Position numbers and translations under genes: made by a program
Shown: positions 34,049 through 41,054 of the stretch, piece by piece
Position numbering within the stretch: the first letter of the stretch is position 1
How the letters are laid out: each line of letters starts with the position of its first letter
DNA from: Streptomyces sp. DH24
GTDB taxonomy: Bacteria; Actinomycetota; Actinomycetes; Streptomycetales; Streptomycetaceae
DNA: 64,000 nucleotides
Direction of reading: 5' to 3'
NCBI RefSeq assembly: GCF_029813775.1
Contig: NZ_JARVKW010000001.1
Coordinates: 126,501-190,500 of the forward strand
Notes under the pieces: generated by a model
Told to the model about the DNA's origin: nothing
Seen by the model: only the letters and a program-made list of their open reading frames with translations
The model's database searches: none

Positions 34049-34061
34049 AACGCCATTGTTG
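34048..34061 (-). promoter_or_regulatory. SufR operator CAAC-N6-GTTG
   Basis: CAACGCCATTGTTG is an exact copy of the CAAC-N6-GTTG palindrome reported (as I recall) for SufR of S. avermitilis. It touches the chosen sufR start codon, well placed to block the sufRBDCSUT promoter or early elongation. Confidence 0.8.
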
Positions 34062-34119
34062 CGTAATTCCTCAGAGCCTGACAAGCCGCGTCCGGGTCGC
34101 TCCATGGTGCCCTGCATCA

Positions 34120-34139
34120 CTTAGGTAAACCTAAGATGA
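34120..34139. promoter_or_regulatory. iron-box-like palindrome
   Basis: CTTAGGTAAACCTAAG (34120-34135) is a perfect 6-bp inverted repeat with a TAAA centre. TTAGGT plus the following bases match the 19-bp DtxR/DmdR iron box at about two thirds of positions. It lies upstream of sufR and divergent from the AAC(3) gene. Confidence 0.5.
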
Positions 34140-34209
34140 CCTGCGGGAACGATCATTGATCGATCAAACCGGTGGCGCCGCGCGGGCCCGTCCGGGACAC
34201 TCCCGGAAC

Positions 34210-35022
34210 ATGCCCACACCCCCTCCGACCGGCCCTCTTGTCACACGCGGCACGATCCACGCGGACCTGTGCGAACTGGGCGTCCGCCCCGGTGAGACCC
34301 TCCTCGTCCACACCTCGCTGAGCTCGCTCGGCTGGGTCTGCGGAGGGCCGGTCGCGGTCGTCCGGGCGCTGCTCGACGCGCTCGGCCCGGACGGCACGCT
34401 GGTGGTGCCCACCCAGACCGGCGAGCTCTCCGACCCGGCCCTGTGGCGCGACCCGGCGGTGCCCCGCGCATGGTGGGAGACCATCCGGGCCACGATGCCC
34501 GCTTACGACCCCCTGACCACACCGAGCCGCGGGGTCGGCGTCGTCCCCGAGACCGTCCGCACCTGGCCCGGCGCGCTGCGCAGCGCCCACCCGCAGACGT
34601 CGTTCGCGGCCGTCGGCCCCCGCGCGGCCGACATCGTCGGCGGGCACGCCACCGACTGCCGGCTCGGTCCCCGCAGCCCCCTCGCGAAGCTGGAGCGGCT
34701 GGGCGCCCGGGTGCTGCTGCTCGGCGCCGGGTACAACGCCTGCACCAGCTTCCACCTCGCCGAGTACCGCACCCCCTCCCCGCTGGTCCGGGTCGGGCGG
34801 CCCGCACCGGACGGCTGGGAGGTGGTCACCGAGGTGTCGATCACCTCGGAGCGGTTCGACGAGCTGGGCCACGACTTCGAGCGGGACCGTCCCGTCGTCC
34901 GGGGCAAGGCCGGCGCCGCCGACGTACGGCTGTTCCCGGTGGCGGACGCCGTGGCCTACGCGGAGCGCTGGCTGCTCCTGCACCGGCCCCGTGAGGAGGA
35001 ACTCCTCAACCCGCCGGTCTGA
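34210..35022 (+). CDS. AAC(3)-family aminoglycoside N-acetyltransferase-like protein
   Basis: A 270-aa antibiotic NAT (Yokd-fold) protein. Typical marks are LLVHTSLSSLGWVCGGPVAVVRALLDALGPDGTLVVPTQTG near the N-terminus (CoA region), RSAHPQTSFAAVGPRA, GPRSPLAKLERLGARVLLLGAGYNACTSFHLAEYR, and the C-terminal ADAVAYAERWLL. Chromosomal members occur in many Streptomyces and may acetylate aminoglycosides or other amines; resistance cannot be asserted from sequence. ATG 34210 is preferred over upstream TTG 34156. Confidence 0.85.
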   Translation: MPTPPPTGPLVTRGTIHADLCELGVRPGETLLVHTSLSSLGWVCGGPVAVVRALLDALGPDGTLVVPTQTGELSDPALWRDPAVPRAWWETIRATMPAYDPLTTPSRGVGVVPETVRTWPGALRSAHPQTSFAAVGPRAADIVGGHATDCRLGPRSPLAKLERLGARVLLLGAGYNACTSFHLAEYRTPSPLVRVGRPAPDGWEVVTEVSITSERFDELGHDFERDRPVVRGKAGAADVRLFPVADAVAYAERWLLLHRPREEELLNPPV

Positions 35023-35039
35023 GGGCACGGCCCCCTACC

Positions 35040-35045
35040 TAGACT
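35040..35045 (+). promoter_or_regulatory. -10 element, likely leaderless transcript
   Basis: TAGACT lies 8 bases before the ATG of the ABC ATPase (35054), the distance expected if transcription begins at the start codon. No good -35 hexamer is seen. No ribosome site precedes the ATG, consistent with a leaderless message. Confidence 0.5.
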
Positions 35046-35053
35046 CTGGAACC

Positions 35054-35977
35054 ATGCGAAGTGAGCCCGTGGTCCAGGTCCAGGCCCTGGTGAAGCGGTA
35101 CGGCACGAAGACCGCGGTGAACGGCCTCGACCTGGTGGCCCGGACGGGCGTCACCGCCGTGCTCGGCCCCAACGGGGCGGGCAAGACGACCACCGTCGAG
35201 ACCTGCGAGGGCTACCGGAAACCGGACGCCGGCACGGTGCGCGTCCTGGGCCTCGACCCGGTGCGCCAGGCCGCCGAGCTGCGGCCCCGCATCGGCGTGA
35301 TGCTCCAGTCCGGCGGCGTCTACTCCGCGGCGCGGGCCGACGAGATGCTGCGGCACGTCGCCAGGCTGCACGCGAACCCCCTCGACGTCGACGCGCTGAT
35401 CGAGCGCCTCGGGCTGGGCTCCTGCGGCCGCACCACCTACCGGCGCCTGTCCGGCGGCCAGCAGCAGCGGCTCGCGCTCGCCATGGCCGTCGTCGGCCGG
35501 CCCGAGCTGGTGTTCCTGGACGAGCCGACCGCCGGCCTCGACCCGCAGGCCCGCCGCGCCACCTGGGACCTCGTGAAGGACCTGCGCGCCGACGGCGTCT
35601 GCGTGATCCTCACCACGCACTACATGGACGAGGCCGAGCAGCTCGCCGACGACGTCGCGATCATCGACGCCGGCCGGGTCGTCGCCCAGGGCGCCCCCGA
35701 GGAGCTGTGCCGCGGCGGCGCAGAGAACACCCTGCGCTTCACCGGCCGCCCCGGCCTGGACGTCGGCTCCCTGCTCAAGGCGCTGCCCGCCGACTCCTCG
35801 GCCGCCGAGCTGACGCCGGGCTCGTACCGCGTCACCGGCAAGGTCGACCCGCAACTGCTGGCGACGGTCACCTCGTGGTGCGCGCAGCACGGCGTGATGC
35901 CGGACCGCATCTCGGTCGAACGGCACACACTGGAAGACGTCTTTCTGGAGCTGACAGGCAAGGAGCTGCGTTCATGA
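35054..35977 (+). CDS. ABC exporter ATP-binding protein (DrrA-type)
   Basis: A 307-aa ATPase: Walker A GPNGAGKTT (38-46), signature RRLSGGQQQRLALAMAV, Walker B LVFLDEPTAGLD, H-loop LTTHYMDEAEQ. A ~80-residue C-terminal extension typical of DrrA-like drug/lipid exporters ends EDVFLELTGKELRS. Its last 11 codons lie inside the first copy of a 92-bp tandem duplication. It pairs with the ABC-2 permease at 36158. The substrate is unknown. Confidence 0.92.
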   Translation: MRSEPVVQVQALVKRYGTKTAVNGLDLVARTGVTAVLGPNGAGKTTTVETCEGYRKPDAGTVRVLGLDPVRQAAELRPRIGVMLQSGGVYSAARADEMLRHVARLHANPLDVDALIERLGLGSCGRTTYRRLSGGQQQRLALAMAVVGRPELVFLDEPTAGLDPQARRATWDLVKDLRADGVCVILTTHYMDEAEQLADDVAIIDAGRVVAQGAPEELCRGGAENTLRFTGRPGLDVGSLLKALPADSSAAELTPGSYRVTGKVDPQLLATVTSWCAQHGVMPDRISVERHTLEDVFLELTGKELRS

Positions 35978-36154
35978 CCGGCGCCCGCACCGGGATCGGC
36001 CGGGGGTCCGGGGGTCGCCCCCCGGGACAGCACAGCCTGGAGCTGACAGGCAAGGAGCTGCGTTCATGACTGGCGCCCGCACCGGGATCGGCCGGGGGTC
36101 CGGGGGTCGCCCCCCGGGACAGCACAGCCTGGAGCTGACAGGCAAGGAGCCGCG
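35945..36154 (+). repeat. 92-bp tandem duplication at the ATPase-permease junction
   Basis: A 92-base unit starts at 35945 and repeats at 36037, and the first ~26 bases return at 36129, immediately before the permease start. Only single-base differences are seen (ACC to ACT near 36070; GAGCTG to GAGCCG near 36150). Each unit contains the end of the ATPase coding sequence (LELTGKELRS) plus an inserted G+C-rich hairpin of the type GTCC-GGGGG-TCGC-CCCCC-GGGAC (one bulged base). Confidence 0.95.
35974..36069 (+). CDS. 31-codon relay ORF 1 created by the duplication
   Basis: ATG at 35974 overlaps the ATPase stop (ATGA). The frame reads MTGARTGIGRGSGGRPPGQH, then SLELTGKELRS, and stops at 36067-36069, overlapping the next ATG. 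AAGGAGCTGCG before the ATG is a ribosome site copied with the unit. It may be translated simply to hand ribosomes on; no function for the peptide is suggested. Confidence 0.45.
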   Translation: MTGARTGIGRGSGGRPPGQHSLELTGKELRS

Positions 36155-36161
36155 TTCATGA
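36066..36161 (+). CDS. 31-codon relay ORF 2 created by the duplication
   Basis: The second copy of the unit gives the same peptide with one change (TGKEPRS at the end). Its start overlaps relay ORF 1 and its stop overlaps the permease ATG at 36158, both as ATGA. Because 92 is not a multiple of 3, each copy shifts frame by exactly the amount needed for stop/start coupling. Confidence 0.45.
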   Translation: MTGARTGIGRGSGGRPPGQHSLELTGKEPRS

Positions 36162-36934
36162 CCGCCACCGGTACCGGTCAGTACAGCCCTCGCCCCGGGG
36201 CCGCCCCGCTCCCCCGGATGATCGCCGCGCAGGCCGCGCTGGAGACGCGGATGCTGCTGCGCAACGGCGAGCAGCTGCTGCTGACCGTCGTGATCCCCAC
36301 GCTGCTGCTGGTCCTGTTCAGCACCGTCGACATCGTCGACACCGGCTCCGGTGAGGCCGTCGACTTCCTCACGCCCGGTGTCCTGGCGCTCGCCGTGATG
36401 TCGACCGCGTTCACGGGGCAGGCCATCGCGACGGGCTTCGAGCGCCGCTACGGCGTGCTGAAGCGGCTGGCGGCCTCGCCCCTGCCCCGCTGGGGCCTGA
36501 TGACCGCCAAGACGGTGTCCGTGCTGGTCACCGAGGTGCTGCAGATCGTGCTGCTGACGGTGATCGCCTTCGCGCTGGGCTGGTCGCCGCACGGCAACCC
36601 GTTCGCCGTGCTGCTGCTCCTGGTGCTGGGCACCGCGGCGTTCTCCGGACTCGGCCTGCTGATGGCGGGCACGCTCAGGGCCGAGGCGACGCTGGCCGCC
36701 GCGAACCTGGTGTTCCTGCTGCTGCTCGTCGGCGGCGGCGTGATCGTGCCGCTGGAGAAGTTCCCGTCCGGCGCGCAGGACGTCCTCGGCCTGCTGCCGA
36801 TCTCGGCGCTCTCCGACGGCCTGCGCGACGTGCTCCAGCACGGGGCGGGCATGCCCTGGGGCAACCTGGCGATCCTGGCGGTGTGGGCGGTCGCGGGGCT
36901 GGCCGCCGCCGGCAGGTTCTTCCGCTGGGAGTAG
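36158..36934 (+). CDS. ABC-2 type permease (DrrB-like)
   Basis: A 258-aa membrane protein with about six helices (LLLTVVIPTLLLVLF, FLTPGVLALAVMSTAFTGQAIATGFERRYGVLKRLAASPLPR, and more) and the ABC-2 motif around GFERRYGVLKRL...P. It partners the ATPase upstream. Its ATG overlaps the stop of relay ORF 2; in the ancestral arrangement it would have overlapped the ATPase stop directly. The exported compound is unknown. Confidence 0.9.
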   Translation: MTATGTGQYSPRPGAAPLPRMIAAQAALETRMLLRNGEQLLLTVVIPTLLLVLFSTVDIVDTGSGEAVDFLTPGVLALAVMSTAFTGQAIATGFERRYGVLKRLAASPLPRWGLMTAKTVSVLVTEVLQIVLLTVIAFALGWSPHGNPFAVLLLLVLGTAAFSGLGLLMAGTLRAEATLAAANLVFLLLLVGGGVIVPLEKFPSGAQDVLGLLPISALSDGLRDVLQHGAGMPWGNLAILAVWAVAGLAAAGRFFRWE

Positions 36935-36988
36935 GCCGGGCGCCGGACCGGGACCCTCGTGAAAGCGTGCACAAGCGGGCGGCCTACC

Positions 36989-37999
36989 ATGGTGCGCGTG
37001 CCGAACGTGACCCCCGCCGATGCCCTGGCCGCCGTGCGCAACCCGCTCGCCTTCATCGCCGAACGCTGGACCCCGGACCCCCGGACGGTCCGGCGGGCGG
37101 CCCTGTCCGCGCTCGTCATGTCGGTGGTCATCGTGGTCACCGGCGGTGCCGTACGGCTGACGGGCTCCGGCCTCGGCTGCCCGACCTGGCCCAAGTGCAC
37201 CGCGGACTCGCTCACCGCGACCAGCGAGATGGGGCTCCACGGCGCCATCGAGTTCGGCAACCGCATGCTGACGTACGTCCTGTGCGCCGCCGTCGGCTGG
37301 GCGATCATCGCAGCGCGCGCCGAGAAGCCCCGGCGCGCGGGTCTGACCCGGCTGGGCTGGGCGCAGTTCTGGATCGTGATGAGCAACGCGGTGCTCGGCG
37401 GCATCGTGGTGCTCGTCGGCCTGAACCCGTACACGGTCGCGGCGCACTTCGTGGCGACGTCGGCGCTGATCGCGGTCGCCACGGTGATGTGGCAGCGCAC
37501 CCGGGAGGGCGACACGCCGCCGCGCCCGCTGGTCGGCGGGTCCGTCCAGCAGCTCGTGTGGGTGCTGGTCGGCGTGACGGTGCTGCTGATCCTGGTCGGC
37601 ACGGTCGTCACCGGCGCGGGTCCGCACGCGGGCGACTCCAGCGAGGTCGAGCGGATGCCGGTCGATTGGGAGACGGTGACCAAGCTGCACGCCGTGCTGG
37701 CGTGGATCGTGGTGACGCTGACGTTCGCGCTGTGGTTCGTGCTGAAGGCGGTCGACGCGCCGCGCGGGCCGCTGGGCCGCACGCGTGACCTGTTTTTGGT
37801 GCTGCTCGCGCAGGGCGCCATCGGATACGTGCAGTACTTCACCGACCTTCCCGAGCTGCTGGTCGGCCTGCACATGCTCGGTTCCGCGGTGACGTGGATC
37901 GCGGTGCTGCGGGTGCTGCTGTCGCTGCGCGAGCGTCCGGCGGTCAGCGCCGAGCTGCCGGACCCGGCGCCCGAGGCGACCCTGACGACCACCGCCTGA
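36989..37999 (+). CDS. ctaA: heme A synthase (COX15/CtaA)
   Basis: A 336-aa membrane protein with about eight helices. The four heme-ligating histidine regions are visible: EMGLHGAIEFGNRM, TVAAHFVATSALI, TKLHAVLAWIVV and VGLHMLGSAVTWI. An external cysteine pair in GLGCPTWPKC resembles the CtaA disulfide. It oxidises heme O to heme A for cytochrome c oxidase. CtaB, which makes heme O, is encoded 1.7 kb away on the other strand. ATG 36989 is chosen; little leader sequence is evident. Confidence 0.92.
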   Translation: MVRVPNVTPADALAAVRNPLAFIAERWTPDPRTVRRAALSALVMSVVIVVTGGAVRLTGSGLGCPTWPKCTADSLTATSEMGLHGAIEFGNRMLTYVLCAAVGWAIIAARAEKPRRAGLTRLGWAQFWIVMSNAVLGGIVVLVGLNPYTVAAHFVATSALIAVATVMWQRTREGDTPPRPLVGGSVQQLVWVLVGVTVLLILVGTVVTGAGPHAGDSSEVERMPVDWETVTKLHAVLAWIVVTLTFALWFVLKAVDAPRGPLGRTRDLFLVLLAQGAIGYVQYFTDLPELLVGLHMLGSAVTWIAVLRVLLSLRERPAVSAELPDPAPEATLTTTA

Positions 38000-38031
38000 G
38001 CGGCCCGCGGCCGGACCCGAAGCGCCCCGCC

Positions 38032-39144
38032 CTACGACCGGTCCAGCCCGTACACCCGCCGCGCGTTCCCCGACGCGATCATGCCGGCGACCCGTTCCGC
38101 GTCGGCCAGGGACCACGCGCCGTCGGCGACCCAGGTGCCCAGGACGCGTCCCAGGGCCTCGCGGAACAGGCGGGCGCCCACCACGTGCAGCTCGGGCAGC
38201 CCGTGCGCGCCGCTGGAGAAGAGGATCTTGCCGAACGGGGCCAGTTCCAGGATCTCCGCGAGGACGGTCGCGGCCCGCGCCCCGGTGCGCACCAGCGCGG
38301 CGCCCGAGTCGGCGTAGACGTGCGGGAACACCTCGGCGAGATGGGCGGCGTGGCGGTGGTACGGATAGCCGTGCAGCAGCACCAGGTCGGTGCCGAGCCC
38401 GGCCGTCGCCCGGACGAAGTCGGTGAGCAGCACCGGGTCGGTGCGGTCGATCCTGAGGCCGGGTTCGCCGAGCCCCGCGTGCAGCTGAAGGGGCCGCCCG
38501 GAGGCGACCGCGATCCACAGCAGGTGGCGCAGCAGCACCGGGTCGCTCAGCTCGCCGCCGACCTGCCGGGCGGCCAGCCAGCGCGCGGCGGCGCCCCGCA
38601 CCTCCCCGGGCCCCGGCGGCTCCGGCGCGACCGCGAGGCCGTGCCGTACGCCCGCGAGGGACGTGAAGGCGACGGCGTGCGCCGCGGCGCCGTGCACCGA
38701 CTCGGCGAGGTTGGCGAGGAAGGACTCGACGGTGCCGGAGGTGTCGGCGACCTGCTCGGCCAGCTGCTCCAGGCGCACGATCTCGTGGGCCTCGGCGGCG
38801 CCCGCCGAGGCCATCTCGTCGGGCCCGGTGAGGTCGCCGGGCAGGCCGGTGTCGACGAGGTAGGTGGTGATGCCGCTGCCGCGCAGCAGCCGGCGGCCCG
38901 CCTCCAGCACGCCGAGTTCCCGGCGCCGGGCCAGATAGCGGGCGGGCGGGCAGTGCGGCTCCAGGCCGAGCAGCGGCGGGCACCAGCGGCGCACCGCGAA
39001 CCCGGTCTGGGTGTCGAACAGGGTGGTGCCCGGCGCGGGAGGTCCCTCGGTGCGGGCCAGCCGGGCCTCGAAGGTGCCCAGGCCCAGCTCCGTCCGCACC
39101 ACGCCGTGGCAGTACTGGTCCACCAGGGACGGCGTTTCGATCAT
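38032..39144 (-). CDS. amidohydrolase-family protein (TIM-barrel metal hydrolase)
   Basis: A 370-aa protein of the amidohydrolase_2 group. Motifs include the N-terminal LVDQYCHGV (a degenerate version of the DxHxH metal site), IAVASGRPLQLHAGLGEPG, TDLVLLHGYPYHRHAAHLAEVFPHVYADSG and GKILFSSGAHGLPE, ending in IASGNARRVYGLD. These features resemble the FluG/glucuronate-isomerase-like branch, but substrate and reaction are unknown. ATG 39144 is chosen because upstream codons lack conservation. Confidence 0.8.
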   Translation of the reverse strand: MIETPSLVDQYCHGVVRTELGLGTFEARLARTEGPPAPGTTLFDTQTGFAVRRWCPPLLGLEPHCPPARYLARRRELGVLEAGRRLLRGSGITTYLVDTGLPGDLTGPDEMASAGAAEAHEIVRLEQLAEQVADTSGTVESFLANLAESVHGAAAHAVAFTSLAGVRHGLAVAPEPPGPGEVRGAAARWLAARQVGGELSDPVLLRHLLWIAVASGRPLQLHAGLGEPGLRIDRTDPVLLTDFVRATAGLGTDLVLLHGYPYHRHAAHLAEVFPHVYADSGAALVRTGARAATVLAEILELAPFGKILFSSGAHGLPELHVVGARLFREALGRVLGTWVADGAWSLADAERVAGMIASGNARRVYGLDRS

Positions 39145-39209
39145 CCGGACTCCCGTGACTGGACCGCGCCGCGAACGGCTTCCTACGGTCCTAACGGGTG
39201 AACCGGGTC

Positions 39210-39563
39210 TCAGGTGTTGCGCGGACCGCCCACCTGAATGCCCGCCATGCGGGACCACTCGTACGGTCCGGTCTTCACCTTGGCCGCGAACTCGCCGTCG
39301 AACGCCTCGTGGACGGTGATGCCGGCCTTCTCGACGGCCTTCTCGACGGCCCCGGTGGGCGCCACGATGTCGCCCCAGGCGCCGTCCTCGCCGACGAGCA
39401 CGATCCGGGAGCCGCGCTCCCCGAGGTAGGCCACCTGGCCCTCGGCGCCGCCGTGCGCCTTGGCGAAGGCCTCGATGCGCTTGGCCAGCTTGGCCACCCG
39501 GCGCTGCTCCTTGGCGTCCTGCCGCACGCCGTTGCCCTCGTCAACCTGCTTGGTGTCTGCCAT
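39210..39563 (-). CDS. conserved actinobacterial hypothetical protein
   Basis: A 117-aa soluble protein. A charged, helical N-terminus (EGNGVRQDAKEQRRVAKLAKRIEAFAKAHGG) is followed by a compact beta-rich part (GQVAYLGERGSRIVLVGEDGAWGDIVAP) and the ending PYEWSRMAGIQVGG. I recall orthologues in the same place in other Streptomyces but no function. ATG 39563 is preceded by a 14-bp palindrome. Confidence 0.8.
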   Translation of the reverse strand: MADTKQVDEGNGVRQDAKEQRRVAKLAKRIEAFAKAHGGAEGQVAYLGERGSRIVLVGEDGAWGDIVAPTGAVEKAVEKAGITVHEAFDGEFAAKVKTGPYEWSRMAGIQVGGPRNT

Positions 39564-39573
39564 GGCCAGGATG

Positions 39574-39587
39574 CTACCCACGGGTAG
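39574..39587 (-). promoter_or_regulatory. 14-bp palindrome before the 117-aa gene
   Basis: CTACCCACGGGTAG is a perfect inverted repeat 11 bases upstream of ATG 39563. On the minus strand it overlaps TAGCAT, a possible -10 element. Confidence 0.4.
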
Positions 39588-39599
39588 ACCAAACGGCGA

Positions 39600-39637
39600 C
39601 GGGCGGGGTGCGTGGCCTTGACCACGCACCCCGCCCG
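39600..39637 (-). terminator. terminator after ctaB
   Basis: A perfect 16-bp stem, CGGGCGGGGTGCGTGG (39600-39615) with CCACGCACCCCGCCCG (39622-39637), and a CCTTGA loop, 20 bases past the ctaB stop. Confidence 0.88.
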
Positions 39638-39657
39638 GTACGGAGGGGTTCCCCGGA

Positions 39658-40638
39658 TCAGCGCAGGAAGGGGTCCACCGCGATCGCCAGGAAGACGATC
39701 GACACGTAGGTGATGGACCAGTGGAACAGCCGCATCTCCTTCAGCTTGGCGCCGGTCGCCTCGGCCTTGGCGCGGTTCTGCAGCCCGTGCGCCTCCCACA
39801 GCCAGAAACCGCCGGCCAGCAGGGCGACCACCGTGTAGAACCAGCCGGTGTAGCCGAGCGGCGTCAGCAGCAGCGACACGCCGACCATGACCCAGCTGTA
39901 GAGGACGATCTGGCGGGCGACGACCTTGTTGGAGGCGACGACCGGGAGCATCGGCACGCCCACGCGCGCGTAGTCGTCCCTGACCTTCATGGACAGCGGC
40001 CAGTAGTGCGGCGGCGTCCAGAAGAACATGACCAGGAAGAGGACGACCGGCGCCCACGACATGGAGTTCGTGACGGACGACCAGCCGATCAGCACCGGCA
40101 TGCAGCCCGCGATGCCGCCCCAGACGATGTTCTGCGAGGTGCGGCGCTTGAGGATCATCGTGTAGACGACGACGTAGAACAGCAGGGCGCCGAGGGCGAG
40201 CCAGGCCGACAGCCAGTTGACGGTGAGGCCGAACAGCAGGGTGGAGGCGACCGCGAGGACGATGCCGAAGACGAGGGCCTCGGCGGGGCTGACCATGCCG
40301 GTGACGATCGGGCGCTGGGAGGTGCGGTCCATGAGCGCGTCGATGTCGCGGTCGATGTACATGTTCAGCGCGTTGGCGCCGCCCGCGGAGAGGTAGCCGC
40401 CGAGGCAGGTGAGCAGCACGAGCCCCAGGTCGGGCACGCCCTGCTGCGCCAGGAACATCACCGGGACCGTGGTGATGAGCAGCAGCTCGATGATCCGCGG
40501 CTTGGTGAGAGCCACGAACCCCTTGACACGGGCCCCGAACGGCCGGTGGGCCGGGCTATGACTCGTCCCGATTGCACCGTCCCCCAGAGCCTTGAGGGCC
40601 TGGGGGGTGCCCCCAGGACGGGATTCGACGGCCGTCAC
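39658..40638 (-). CDS. ctaB: protoheme IX farnesyltransferase (heme O synthase)
   Basis: A 326-aa UbiA-family prenyltransferase with about nine membrane helices. The Asp-rich prenyl-diphosphate motif is [22 protein letters not shown], with the second polar loop [26 protein letters not shown]. It converts heme B to heme O using farnesyl diphosphate, ahead of CtaA. GTG 40638 has AGGGG before it. The N-terminal ~35 residues are encoded partly by a palindromic G+C-rich block (about 40568-40623) and are probably not conserved. Confidence 0.93.
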   Translation of the reverse strand: MTAVESRPGGTPQALKALGDGAIGTSHSPAHRPFGARVKGFVALTKPRIIELLLITTVPVMFLAQQGVPDLGLVLLTCLGGYLSAGGANALNMYIDRDIDALMDRTSQRPIVTGMVSPAEALVFGIVLAVASTLLFGLTVNWLSAWLALGALLFYVVVYTMILKRRTSQNIVWGGIAGCMPVLIGWSSVTNSMSWAPVVLFLVMFFWTPPHYWPLSMKVRDDYARVGVPMLPVVASNKVVARQIVLYSWVMVGVSLLLTPLGYTGWFYTVVALLAGGFWLWEAHGLQNRAKAEATGAKLKEMRLFHWSITYVSIVFLAIAVDPFLR

Positions 40639-41054
40639 GCACACCCCTACAGAGACATCCCAGCAAGCCTCGCCGTGTGAAGTCGCGGTAAAGGCTCGCG
40701 CGTACCACGCCACTGTAGACGTTGCCCATACCCGGACCTTCGCGGGGGTCGGTCGTGTTGGCGGGCCCGGCCCGCGGAGGGTGGGGACGACCGGCCGGGG
40801 GGCACCTCCGACGGGCGTTCAAAAGCTCGATTGAGCACTCGTTTGACCAGCTCCGTATTCAGATGTCGAACACCGAACGGGCCTGGTCGAAAGGCACGTG
40901 ACAAAGAGGACCGGCAGTCTGGAACGGGCCGGAAAATCGGACGCATTTCGGAGGTAGGCTCGGCTGCGGCCGGCCGAAGTCCTGCGTTACGCCGGCAGCC
41001 GGTGGGCGTCACGCGCACCGGCATCCGACATGTGGAGAGGAGCCCTGACTCAGG
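40639..41054. other. divergent intergenic region ctaB-tkt (416 bases)
   Basis: No gene is supported. The region should hold promoters for ctaB (leftward) and the tkt-tal-zwf-opcA-pgl operon (rightward). Visible items are the small inverted repeat GCTC-GATT-GAGC near 40828-40839, TTGACC near 40850, and TAGGCT at 40955-40960 as a possible -10 for tkt without a matching -35. Confidence 0.5.

Noticed and set aside
34156..34209. Upstream TTG start for the AAC(3)-like gene
   Set aside because: The extra 18 residues are unlike the family N-terminus; ATG 34210 gives normal length.
35945..36154. A CRISPR array or IS-element terminal repeat
   Set aside because: The 92-bp units are adjacent with no spacers, contain coding ends, and no transposase or cas gene is near. 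It is a tandem duplication.
35972..38983. A ~1000-aa minus-strand frame through the ABC exporter and ctaA
   Set aside because: Shadow frame; composition lacks any domain and the opposite strand is coding. Its 3' end only looks repetitive because of the 92-bp duplication.
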